From positions 1-64,000 of the forward strand of contig CAJNDS010002648.1 in assembly GCA_905221605.1 (NCBI GenBank): DNA of 64,000 nucleotides, read 5' to 3'. This document shows, piece by piece, positions 35,010 through 45,321 of the stretch (position 1 is its first letter; every line of letters begins with the position of its first letter). The translations under genes and the position numbers were made by a program. This DNA comes from Symbiodinium natans. Taxonomy: Eukaryota; Sar; Dinophyceae; Suessiales; Symbiodiniaceae. The notes under the pieces were generated by a model that was given only the letters and a program-made list of their open reading frames with translations, was not told the origin of the DNA and ran no database searches.

Positions 35010-35585
35010 GTCTTTTTCCACACCATCAGCCCTAACACCGCTCTACCCTAAACAATTAATTCCAACCCTAAACCCTAAACCCTAAACCCTAAACTCGGAC
35101 CCCAACCCCTGTACCCTGAACCCGTTGCCATACACCTCTAAATCCCCAAAAGCCCCCCGACGATGCTCAACTCGACTGGGCTTGCGCGTGGGACTGCGGC
35201 TTTTGGGGGGCAAGGCTTCGGATTCAGGTTTATAAGGTTTAGGCTTCAGGGTTTAGGGCTTTAGGAATAACAGACTTAAAAATCAGGGGGATCAGGGTAA
35301 TTTCAGGGTTCTGGGTTTACATATATAAGTCCCTATAGGCTGAAGCCTGGGTCTATCAGAAGCCCATGGGCCCGAGCCCCAAAACCTGGTCTTGCATGGC
35401 CGAACCCCAAACCTCAAACCCTAAACCCTCAACCCTTTGGGCCGCCTGCAAGCTTTAGGGTTTAGGGTTTAGGGTTTAGGGTTTAGGGTTTAGGGTTTAG
35501 GGTTTAGGGTTTGCCTTAGAAGTTAGAAGGCTTTGGGGCTTTTGAAAAGGCCCTAAGCCCAAGTGCGTGGAAGCCAGAAGGAGTA

Positions 35586-35656
35586 GACCTGACTGTGAGG
35601 AGCCCTTTCCACCCCTGGAGGAGGATGCCGGGCCGGGGGCCCCCTTCTTTGAGAGG
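35586..35656 (+). CDS. Candidate exon, Pro/Glu-rich
   Basis: After GAGTAG a frame encodes PDCEEPFPPLEEDAGPGAPF and ends AGG|GTGTAGGG, a telomeric-type donor. Confidence 0.45.
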
Positions 35657-35881
35657 GTGTAGGGTTTAGGGTTTGGTGTTTCGGGTTTAGGGTTGAGGGG
35701 ATTTATGAGCTTGTGGCCCTAAACCTTATGCCTTGGACCCTCAGCTTACCCATGGTTGTTGATCTTGAAGGTGCTTGACCCTTTTTTTGAAGGGGTGGTG
35801 TGGACTTTCGAGTACTGTGGGTTGAGGATGGAGTTTTGGGCCTTGTGCTTTGAGTTACGCCCCCCATATAAATGCCCGCAG

Positions 35882-36243
35882 AAAGAAAAGCCTTTTGTGT
35901 CCGGACCCCGATCCCCCCGATCCCTCGGAGTGTTTGTCCCAAAGAAGCCTCGTCTAGTGCAACCGAAGCCGCGTACTTTGGCCACCAGAAATGCCTACGA
36001 TGCGGGCAGTGGGCTAAGGCGTCTACAGTGCGGCTATAGTGGGTCCAGGTAAGCCCTTAAAGTTCTACATCCTTGACACAGCAGCCTTGAACCCTAGACC
36101 CCCTGCCCTAAACCCTAAACCCTAAACCCTAAACCCTAAACCCTAAACCCTAAACCCTAAACCCTAAACCCTGACCCAGGTCGCCTCCAGAAATGGATCG
36201 AGAGCTAGCCGGAAGGCTCAGGTTCTCCATCTTTTCGGGTTGA
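35882..36243 (+). CDS. Candidate two-exon fragment with telomeric intron
   Basis: Exon a 35882-36048 follows ATGCCCGCAG and encodes KEKPFVSGPRSPRSLGVFVP, then VPKKPRLVQPKPRTLATRNA and more, ending CCAG|GTAAGC in phase 2. Exon b begins at 36180 after ACCCAG; one base completes an Arg codon and the frame reads SPPEMDRELAGRLRFSIFSG to a TGA at 36241-36243. The 131 bp intron has a consensus GTAAGC donor and its second half is a CCCTAAA array. Basic/proline-rich, no recognised domain. Confidence 0.6.
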
Positions 36244-36483
36244 GGGTCTTGAGTCGAGGGTACCCCAAACCCTCAAACCCTACAACCCTAAACCCTTAAA
36301 CCCTAAGACCCTAAAGCCCTAAAGCCCTAAAGCCCTAAAACCCTAAAACCCTAAAACCCTAAACCCTAAGCCCTAAAACTCTAAACCCTAAAACCCCGAA
36401 CCCAAAGCCCTAAACCCTAACTAAACCCTAAAGAATGTTAGAGGCGTTTAGCTTTCGTGTTCAGGAGGGCTTGATTCGCGCAG

Positions 36484-36529
36484 GGTTGGGGCTTCAGAGG
36501 CGCTTCGGGAGACCGACACTCTGTCCAGG
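36484..36529 (+). CDS. Candidate small exon
   Basis: Acceptor GATTCGCGCAG, then a frame encoding VGASEALRETDTLS, donor AGG|GTCTAGGG. Confidence 0.38.
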
Positions 36530-36935
36530 GTCTAGGGTTTAGGGTTTAGGGTTTAAAGTTTTAGGGTTTAGGGTTTAGGGTTTGTGGCGACGAGAGGTTC
36601 AGGGGTTTGCGGTAGATCATGGGTGTCTCTGCTACTCCCCCTAGGTTCCCCCCTTAAATCACCTAAGTGAGGCTTCATTATCGTTACATAGCCCTAGTTA
36701 TGAGGCGGTAGTAGGGGAACCCATGAGTTGATCCCCCACCTCTGAGGGATAAACCCTGCTCCGGAAAGAACGCCTGGTTCCGTACACTTTCCCTGCCAGG
36801 GACATGCGCAATTGCCTACTACAAGGTTTAGGGCTTAGGGCTTCTACATCCCCAAATGCCCTGGAAGCCCAGCCTCTGCTCACAAAGCCCGAAAGAGCCA
36901 ACCCATCACCTCCATCCAGCCCCCAAAATCCCCCT

Positions 36936-37044
36936 ATTGTGATGTTCCCCCAAAGACTATCAATCCTTAATCGGGATTAGACTAGGGGGAGGGATACTGG
37001 AATTCCTAGGAAGGACTGTTAGTAAAAGGGTGGAACATCCCAAG
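36936..37044. mobile_element. MITE, GATGTTCCCC family, copy 1, with 6 bp target duplication
   Basis: The left end has GTGATGTTCCCCCAAAGACT and the right end AGTAAAAGGGTGGAACATCC followed by CAAG, inverted with mismatches. CCCCCT flanks both sides (36930-36935 and 37045-37050), a 6 bp target site duplication. No coding capacity. Confidence 0.82.
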
Positions 37045-37223
37045 CCCCCTTGGGCTTGCACTGCTGAAGAGCCCTTAGAGGATACTATATCCCCCTTGGG
37101 TTTTTTTTGTATTTTTGTTTATATAAAACACAAGAGGATACCAACAATATCATGTCCATTAAGGTTCTAAGGGGGGGTATAGGACATCCCCCCTAAGCCA
37201 CTGTATTCGAAGTTTTGCCGCGA

Positions 37224-37315
37224 ACTTCCAAGGCTGAACTGGAGCCCCTGGGACCCGAGCCGATTCAGACAGGAGCCAGTGGGGCACACCGCCCTAAACC
37301 GCAATTGTTTGGCTG
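37224..37315 (+). CDS. Candidate exon between two MITEs
   Basis: Frame encoding TSKAELEPLGPEPIQTGASG and AHRPKPQLFGC between MITE copies at 36936-37044 and 37329-37437. Borders unclear. Confidence 0.38.
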
Positions 37316-37328
37316 TTTAGGCTTTATG

Positions 37329-37437
37329 CTTGGGATGTTCCCCTTTATATGCTAACAGTCCTTAGTCGGGAGTATATATAATCGGGGGTACTGTAATCCC
37401 CATGAAGGATTGTTAGTACAAAGGGGAACATCCCAAG
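37329..37437. mobile_element. MITE, GATGTTCCCC family, copy 2
   Basis: Left CTTGGGATGTTCCCCTTTAT, right end AAAGGGGAACATCCCAAG. The ends are CTTGG and CCAAG. Inner halves CTAACAGTCCTTAGTCGGG and AAGGATTGTTAG also pair. Flanks TTTATG and TTCAGG match at four of six bases, perhaps an old target duplication. Confidence 0.88.
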
Positions 37438-37631
37438 TTCAGGCTTTCTAGATAGATGTCTCATGCGTTGTATGCAAGGGGGCACGGAGTGAGCCTGTGG
37501 TGATACGTTATACACGACATATACTGTATACTACATACCTCGAGAACGATTTTCTCAGTTTGGGGTGTTTCGGGGCTTTGGGTTTGGGTTGGGCTCTATG
37601 TAGGTCCTGCGATCTTAGTGTTTTGTTGCAG

Positions 37632-37762
37632 GGTACCCTGGAATCGCTTGCGTGGAGAAGCCTCCAAGCTTTGTGGGGGCCTTCTCAGCGACGATTGCGC
37701 CGACAATCAGTTCCGGAAACCACGAATCCAAAGATGCATTCAATCAGCACCCTGATGTCTAG
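37632..37762 (+). CDS. Candidate exon, unknown protein
   Basis: Acceptor TTTTGTTGCAG, then a frame encoding YPGIACVEKPPSFVGAFSAT and IAPTISSGNHESKDAFNQHP with a stop at 37760-37762, next to a possible GAT|GTCTAG donor. A second frame is open over the same bases but gives a more basic, less protein-like sequence. Confidence 0.5.
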
Positions 37763-38881
37763 GCCAAATTTAGGTGCTCGGTTGCTCTCTCACAAGGCTG
37801 ATACATATGTATGTATCCCCTTTCTACAGATGCATGACTTGAATACCCTTTGGGGTTTAACGTGCAGGGTTGGGGCTGAGAGTTAGCTCGACTAAACCCT
37901 GAATCCTCCAGGGCGTTCCGGCAGCCCAAACACCAACCTAAGCCCTGCACCGAATAAACCCCTAACCCCAAACCCTAAACCCCAAACCCTAAACCCCAAA
38001 CCCTAAACCCCAAACCCTAAACCCTAAACCCTGAACCCGAAGCCCCAAACCCCAAACCCTAAACCCACACCCTAGACCTTAACCCATCCGAACCCCGAAG
38101 TACAGCCCCCCAACATGCCAAAAGAAATGTCGCCCAGTAGGGTTTAGGGGTCCGGTTTCGGGTTTGGGGCTTAGGGTTTGGGGTATAGGTTTTGGGGAAT
38201 AGGGTTTGAGGTTTAGGGTTTAGCGTTCGGGGTTGAGGGTTAAGGGCGCTTTGGGGCTGGGGGCTTAGGGTTTGGAGCTTGGCTTCAGGGTTTAGGGCCT
38301 AGGATTCAGGGTTTTGTGGTGAGAGGAGACTCTTGTAAGGTGCCCATAACCCTAAACCCTAAACCCTAAACCCTAAACCCTAAAACCCTAAACCCTAAAC
38401 CCTAAACCCCTTAAGCCTTAAACTCCCGTCCTGAACCTTTGTGAGGGCCAGCCCCGTGGTTTCCCCGCAGGCGACTCGACGTCCCGCATTCCGGTAAAGG
38501 CGCGGATGCATTGAGGATTTGGGTTCAGGGTTTAGGGTTTAGGGTTTAGGGTTTAGGGTTTAGGGTTTAGGGTTTAGGGTTTAGGACTGAGGGTTTATCA
38601 TGTTGTCTAGGGTTTATCATGTGCGTACCTTGTTTGGGACAGCTCTGGGTGTGGGATCGAGAGGCATTTTGTTGAGGCCTACATCGGGATGCATCACATC
38701 AGATACATCTTAGGATGTCTAAGGCTGCATGTAACCTTGGCCACAACAAAAGGCTGCAGCTGTATAAGGGGAGGCCCGGGCCAAGAGTTTCAGGGGATGT
38801 GTCAGTTGGAAGCTCCTACCTCTGCCTATGCTTCAGATCAAAGCACTTCGCTGCTTGACATAGAAAACGAACTCATAAAAC

Positions 38882-38985
38882 TGAGTAGCTGAACGGGTCC
38901 ACTGTACATTTTTCTTGGGACAAGATAACCCCCTGAAGAACTGAAGGTGTACACTTTTTTTGGACTTTATGACCTCAGCAACGAA
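38882..38985. repeat. Dispersed repeat, copy 2 (pairs with 10845-10950)
   Basis: Same ordered motifs as the copy near 10850: GAGTAGCTGAACGGG, GAAGAACTGAAGGTGTACAC and CCTCAGCAAC. Confidence 0.7.
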
Positions 38986-39073
38986 GTAAACGATCATTCC
39001 ACTGAGCCTTTCTAAGAGGCCCGAAGGTGGTGCCGACTCTCGAGAACCAAATGTGTTAAAAAATTGGGTGGCC

Positions 39074-42000
39074 ATGGATGCCTCCTCCCTGAAGCAGCTG
39101 GTGGAACAGGGATGGAAGTACCACCACGCCACCTTCGACTTGTATATGTGGCTCGGTGGCACCTCCTGGTCCCCATCGGCCATCCAGCAGGTGATGCTCC
39201 CTGAGTTGGCCCGACTGGCCACCGCGGAGAGGGGCAGAGAAAGCGAGCTCCGCGTGCGCAAGGTCTCCGTGGACCTGGCGGGCACGCGACTTACGGATGA
39301 GGCCCTGACTACCTTCCTGGCTGGCTGGCCCTGTTTGGGTCTCAGCCACTGCTCCCTTGGTGCCTTTTTGCCACCTTTTTGTTTTTGTTTCTAGGCTCCC
39401 TTGTACCCTAAACCCTAACCCTAAACCCAAACCCCAAACCCTAAACCCTAAACCCTAAACCAAGGCTCCATCTGCTTCAAGTTGCAGCGAAACCTCCTCA
39501 CGGACCAGTCGCTGTCCGTGCTGGGCCACTTCGCCGTGGCGGACTCCACCGGTGTGGTGGAGGAGCTGCACCTAGGTTGGCTTTTGGGATGTGTTGTGTT
39601 TTCCATCTTGCGTTTAGGGTTTAGGGTTTAGGGTTTAGGGTTTAGGGTTTAGGGTTTAGGGCTCAGGGTTTAGGGTTTGGCGTTTAGGGTTTAGGGGTCA
39701 GGGTTATAAAGGCCAACCCAGGCATGCCACGCATCAGCTGGGCCCTGGCCTCCGCCGGGAAGCGGTCCTGGGCTTCCTGGTGAAGCTGTCGTCCTGCCGG
39801 AAGCGCCTGGGGGTTTAGGGTTTAGGGTTTAGGGTTTAGGGTTTAGGGTTTAGGGTTTAGGGTTTAGGGTTTAGGGTTTAGGGTTCAGGGTTTAGGGTTT
39901 AGGGTTTAGGGTTTCGGGTTTCGGGTTTCGGGTTCAGGGTTTAGGGTTGCCGGAAGCCCTGGGGGTTTACGAAAAGAAGCGACCCTTAGAATAGCCCCCC
40001 CCCCCCCCCCCCAAATAGTAGAATTCCCTTATGAGAAGGACCCCCAGCAAGGTACCCCCTAATTTCGGAATATAGGGTCTATTTTGGGGGGGGGGGGTAA
40101 AAAGGGGTATACCCCTATTATGGGAAACCCCCACCTGGCTCCCCGATCATTGCACCTTCTGCCTGTGTTCGGGGCTGTGAATAACGAATAACATCCCCAC
40201 ATGTGTTTGCAGGGCCCCCCCGCTTCTATTTCATTGGCCTTTAGTACACAGCATGACCACATAAGGTACACATCTACACGGTGGGTTTGCCAGGTACCCC
40301 TTGTGGGTGAAGCGCCGGCGCTGCTTCCGCCCCGTGCACCTGCGCTTGGGCCAGTGTCTTGCTGTATATCTATATAATCCCCTAAAGGGTATATCATCCC
40401 TTAAAGGGTATGTATGTATATATACATACATATATAATCCCTTAAAGGGTATATGTAGGGTACCTCATTCCCCCCATTCCCTGCTGACCAACAGTAAGGT
40501 GTGGGGTGGAGGACCCAGAGGCCATTGCAGAGGAGCTCGAGAGCAGGACCGGGGCCAAAGTGCCCAGGTGTCGGCTTCGGATATGATAGGGTTTAGGGCT
40601 TTAGGGTTTCTAAGGCTTTTAAGGTTTTTAAGGTTTTTAAGGTTTTTAAGGTTTTTAAGGTTTTAGGGTTTAGGGTTAGGGTTAGGGTTTAGGGTTTAGA
40701 TGTTGTAAGGTTTAGAGTCTCATGGTAGGCCCTGTGGACAGCTCACATCTTACCTTGCCGGGTTTAGGTGAGGCTTTTCTTCCGGAGTATGTTTTCCGAG
40801 GGTGTTTGTAGGCAAACCGAGGTCTGCTTCGCAGACGATCAGGGCTGCGTGCGGATGTCCTGCGTGAGTGCGCGGAGTGGGGGAGCCTGTCCAGTGGCGC
40901 ACCTCTACGACTTCCGTAGCCAGGAGCAGCCGACGGAGCTGGCAGAGCCAAGTGAGCGCCTCACATCTGCGCGAGAGCGTGAGAGGGGCAAGACCTTCCT
41001 GTGGCTTGGGCAACATGAATGAACCCTAAAAGGGTTTAGGGTTCATGCACCCTATAGTAGGAATTATCGTACCGGGTATATGACCCCAACTTTAGGGTTC
41101 ATTTGGTCCCCAAGTCAAGGTGTGGCTCTTGTCAGAAGGCCCTTCCCATCGACATGTTCACACGCTCACAGTTCCAGAAGGCGTCGGCCTTGGACGATGG
41201 CAGGGCAGAATCTGAGTCCCACTTGGTGCGAAGATGCAACGAGTGCGTGACCCAGCCCTGCTGCGCCTCTAGGTAGGCTCTTGGGGACATTTTGTATACT
41301 TTTCCCTTGTCATGGGTTTAAGAGGATCATATTCAGGAACCCTATAAACCCTAAACCCTATAAACCCTTAACCCTTTTTACCCCGAAACCCCATTTTTCA
41401 GAGGGTTTTACAAGGGGGCCGTCCGAGGCCTGCGGCGCCCTTCTTCCCCTCACGGCCTTCGCGAACAGCCAGATGCTGCGACCCCAGGGCAGTCGCCGGT
41501 GCCGAAGTTGCGCTGCCGAGACCTGGTGCCTTGGGGATGAAAGCCCTAAACCCTAAACCCTAAACCCTAAAAGGGTTTATGGTTCATATACTTTAATAAG
41601 AATTATAGTAGTATTGGGTATATGACCCCCAATTTTAGGGTTCATTTGGTCCTTAAGGTGGTGCGTCCGCTGCGCGCGCCCGAGGGCGCAGGCTGAGTTC
41701 TCTTCCTTCGAAGCCCGAAAAGGAAAGCGGATTGCCAAGGTGTGCAAAGACTGCAATAAAAGCAACACGTACTTCGATCGGCGGCACGCGCTCTGCGTCG
41801 CCTTCAGTGGCAAGTACGCAGCAGCGCCCTCTCGCTTGCCCAGCTTCTCCAGAGAAGTACTCTCCAATATTCTCGCCTTCGCCAAAGAATCGCAATTTGT
41901 GTCCATCTTCATGACGAGCTTCACCTGTAACTCGCTAGTTCTTAGTAAAACGGGATTTTCGCGGCTTCCTGCCTTCTATTCCCATATGCATTTCGGGGGC

Positions 42001-45000
42001 TTTTCAGGTGCCTATGACCCTCGAAACCCCAGATCTTAGGGAATCAGGTACGCTTTGCAACAAGACCTTCTCCTTCTTGGCCAACGGTGGTGACGGCGCC
42101 CCTGTGGAGAGACACCTGCGCACCTCCCAGCAGCATGCCAAGCGCCTGCGCAGCCTTGAGGCCGGGGAAAGGGTTTAGGGTTTAGGGTTTAGGGTTTAGG
42201 GTTCAGGGTTTAGGGTTTAGGGTTCAGGGTTTATAAGGTTTAGGGAATAGGGTTTAGGGTTTAGGGTTTATACGGTTTAGGGTTTAGACGGTTTAGGGTT
42301 TATACGGCTTAGGGTTTAGGCTGTAGGGTTTATACGGTTTAGGGTTTATACGATTTAGGGGTTTATACGGTTTAGGGTTTATACGGTTTAGGGTTTTGGG
42401 TTTCGGGTATACGGGTGATGTCCGGTAGGGTTTTGGGGGTTTGGGGCCAGGGTCCAGGGTTGCACAGGATCGAAAATCGCTTGAAGGGCCGCAGCTTAAG
42501 CAGCTGACTTTTTTAAGTACCTAGTAGTAGAGTAGGTAACCTTTAACCTTTTGGGGTAAAATAATCCCCTTATACTCCCGAAGGTTGACCTTTAATTTTC
42601 CCAGGTTACTGGACAGGTAAGAATGAAGTGTTTCAGCCGCTTGACGTGTCTAAAGTGTCTCAAGTGCAAATCGTTTTCCAAAGCACTTCGACACTTAGAA
42701 CCCATACTTCAAAGTTTTGCATTTGCAGTTTAAGCATTTCAGACACTGTAAACACACTTTTAACTCTTCACTTGTTTAAAGTGTTGCAAGTGCTTACGGT
42801 GACTTGGAGGGCCGCAAAGTTTTTTGTTTTTCAAACTTTTAGTGTGCTCAAAGTGATTGAAACGTTTAGAGTTAAGCATTTAAAACTGCAAATCCTTTCC
42901 AACATACTTCACACACCGTAAATCCATGGAATTCAAACACCTAAAAAAAGCCTATAAACCCCATAAAAACCCTATATCAACCCGATAAAACCCTACATAA
43001 AAACCCTATGAAACCCTATACAAACCCTATAAAGACCGATATCAACCCTAATTGTAAGGCCCTCTAAAGCTCCCGAAGGCTGGAAAGCTGGTCGAGCTGT
43101 CAGCCACCGGTCTGGACCCCGAGCGCTTCGCGCACTTGGGGCTCTCCGGGGCCTTCTGCAGCTCCGAGCAGGTCAAGGAAGCGCCCTGTTTTGGAGGGGT
43201 TTAGGGTTTAGGGTTTAGGGTTTAGGGTTTAGGGTTTAGGGTTTAGGGTTTAGGGTTTAGGGGGTTAGGGGGTTAGGGTTTAGGGTTTAGGGTTTAGGGT
43301 TAGGGGTTTTAGGGGTTTTATGGGTTTTATGGGGTTTTAGGGCTTTAGGCTTTAGGGGGATCTGAAGTTGGGGCTGGCGATGTTGAATGAGGGCTTATGT
43401 TCTTGAAAGGCTGTAATTAGGGTTTCTGGGGCAGCTTTTCTGGGATTCCTTCCGAAACTCCACGGCTTCGAAGCAAGACCCCAAACCCTAAAGCCTACAG
43501 CCTAAACCCGAAACCCGAAACCCTAAACCCTAAACCCTAAACTAGCTCTACTCTGACCACGGAAGTCGGAACCACAGCACGCCAACGTGCCGCGAGCTGA
43601 ATCTCCTTGCTTTGGTTTGAAGGTTTTTTTCGGTGTTTAGGGGTTTCAGGTACTTCTAGCCCTACGCCCTAAACCCTATACCCCAAACCCCAAACCCCAA
43701 ACCCCAAACCCTAAACCCTAAACCCCAAAACCTAAACCCCAAACCCCAAACCCCAAACCCCAAACCCTAAACCCTAAACCCTAAACCCTAAGCCCTCCAA
43801 GCGCAAGGAGGCGGGCAACCTGGTGGATGTTTGGGCTCTGCGGGTGCAGGAGCCGGAGCTGGATCCCAGCCTCTTCAACGCCCGCAAGCAGAGGAGGGCG
43901 TACTACTGGGTTTAGGGTTTAGGGTTTAGGGTTTAGGGTTTAGGGTTTAGGGTTTAGGGTTTAGGGTTTAGGGTTTAGGGTTTAGGGTTTAGGGAGGGCG
44001 TACTATAGCGGTCGGAATAATTACTAATGGTATTCCCTTAAGGGCCCCTCTGTAATTATACTAGAATAGCCCCAAAACCCCATTCTATTCACTCAGGCCC
44101 CTATCTTAGGGTGTCTAGATTTATAGGGTTCAGAGGACAAGGCTTATAGGGTTGATTATAGGACAGGGTTTTAAGGGTTTATAGGGTTTGTAGGGTTGTA
44201 GGGTTTTTAGTTTAGGGCTTCCAGGGTTTCATTGGCTTCGGGGTGCTTGAATTCTTGGGAGTTTTTCGGGTTGATAGGGCTCGTCGGAAAGGTTTAGAGA
44301 TTGCTGGGTTCATTCCAGGGTTGACCTGGACTCTCAAAGTACGCGTAATGATGGCCTTAAACCCCAATAGGTATGAAGTGATATATCGGTGACTTGAGGG
44401 TTTTATGGTTATAAACTGTAAGTTTTTTCACTTCTGGGGTGAGAGGTCTTGGGTTCACTGGGTCTGAATGCTTATAGACTTTATAAGGTTTATAGGTTGG
44501 TGAGGGTTGGTCAGGGTTGCCTCGTGTGCCGTCAAGCTTCCCAAATCCTTAACCTTCAATTCCACTCGAAACTGAATCCTCACCCCTGAGCTCCCGTAAC
44601 CCCCGGAAACCTTGACTCTAATTCCCCCTAAACCCCAACCAGAAACCTAGACTCTAAACCCTAAACCCTAAACCCTAAATCCTGATCCACAGGACTGGGG
44701 AAGAGCTTGATGCCCGGGGGCCTCGCTGGGCCTCCCCGGAGCAGGTGGATGTTTATGAAACCTTATAAACCCCAAACCCTAAACTCTATAGACCCTATAC
44801 CCTAAACCCTAAACCCTAAACCCTACTTTCGGAAACCATCAGGTGGAGAGGGCGCGATTCATCCTCCAGCTTCGGAGCCAACGCCACGTGCCGGGTTCCT
44901 TGGCCACATGACCCCTAAAAGGGCTTGGGGTTCATGTTTCCTTAGTAGGAGTTTCAGTAGCGTAGGGTATATGGTTCAATGACCTTAACAGGAATTCTAG

Positions 45001-45321
45001 TGGCATAGGGTATGTGGTTCACATAGCCGTAATAGGAGTTATAGTAGCAATAATAATAATAGTAATAATAACAATAATAAAACTATGAACCCCCCCCCCC
45101 CCATTTTCGGGGGTTCATTTGGTCCCCAAGGTTCTGCCACGCAGGGCGATCCTGAGCTGGCGTCCTTCTTCGCATCTGCCGGTGGAGAAGACGTGGCTCG
45201 CGGCAGCCAGAGGGCCCAGCACGAGAAGCTCCACAAGCTTCAGATGCTCTGCTCCTCCGGCGGGTCTGAAGAGGAGGAGGATCCCGAAACGCAGGCGCTC
45301 CTCGCTTTCCTGAGCAGCTAG
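39074..45321 (+). CDS. 15-exon gene: LRR-like and Stc1-like CxxC...CxxC zinc-finger protein
   Basis: Exons: 39074-39338, 39465-39575, 39712-39802, 40294-40353, 40499-40567, 40812-41000, 41120-41272, 41415-41525, 41658-41809, 42048-42172, 43079-43198, 43802-43899, 44693-44744, 44843-44894, 45131-45321 (TAG). All phases match; the total is 1839 nt, 612 residues. ATG 39074 has a GTGGCCATGG context, though the frame is open further upstream. Exons 1-3 read as RNI-type leucine-rich repeats (VDLAGTRLTDEAL, FKLQRNLLTDQSL). Exons 4-6 give RKYPLWVK and VCFADDQGC. Exons 7, 8 and 9 each hold a CxxC...CxxC module (CGSCQKALP...CNEC; CGALLPL...CRSC; CVRC...CKDC) resembling the Stc1 domain, and exon 10 has a CNKTF...HLRTSQQH finger. 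The acidic C-terminus ends in exon 15. Stc1 links RNAi to chromatin in fission yeast; here only a zinc-binding, nucleic-acid or chromatin role is inferred. Introns 3 and 9 use GC donors. The donor of intron 1 and the end of exon 10 have alternatives. Confidence 0.75.
39356..39464. mobile_element. CTTGG...CCAAG element forming intron 1, with GCTCC target duplication
   Basis: The element starts CTTGGTGCC at 39356 and ends ACCAAG at 39464, and contains about six CCCTAAA-type units. GCTCC occurs directly outside both ends (39351-39355 and 39465-39469). Removing the element and one GCTCC copy restores a continuous reading frame across exons 1 and 2. The AG of CCAAG is the 3' splice site. The 5' splice site is either GT at 39339 in the original exon or GT at 39360 inside the element; both keep phase. 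Confidence 0.82.
39612..39700 (+). repeat. TTTAGGG array in intron 2
   Basis: About 11 units with GGGCTCAGGG and TTTGGCG variants. Intron 2 (39576-39711) is bounded by an inverted repeat, GGTTGGCTTT at 39575-39584 and AAAGGCCAACC at 39708-39718. Confidence 0.93.
39795..39970 (+). repeat. TTTAGGG array flanked by 22-23 bp direct repeats across the 5' splice site of intron 3
   Basis: TGCCGGAAGCGCCTGGGGG (39795 on) recurs as TGCCGGAAGCCCTGGGGG (39948 on), followed in both by TTTA. They differ by one base indel. The first copy contains the exon 3 end and the GC donor of intron 3; the array lies between the copies. Confidence 0.9.
41001..41119. mobile_element. Introner A = intron 6 of the gene
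   Basis: Intron 6 begins GTGGCTTGGGCAACATGAAT and ends TCATTTGGTCCCCAAG plus TCAAG. The 5' CTTGGG...ATGAACCCTAAAA and the 3' TTTTAGGG-like GTTCATTTGGTCCCCAAG form a terminal inverted repeat of about 25 bp. The four bases before CTTGG (GTGG) resemble the bases after the element (GTGT), as a short target duplication would. Inside, GGGTTTAGGGTTCAT pairs with the left end. Confidence 0.85.
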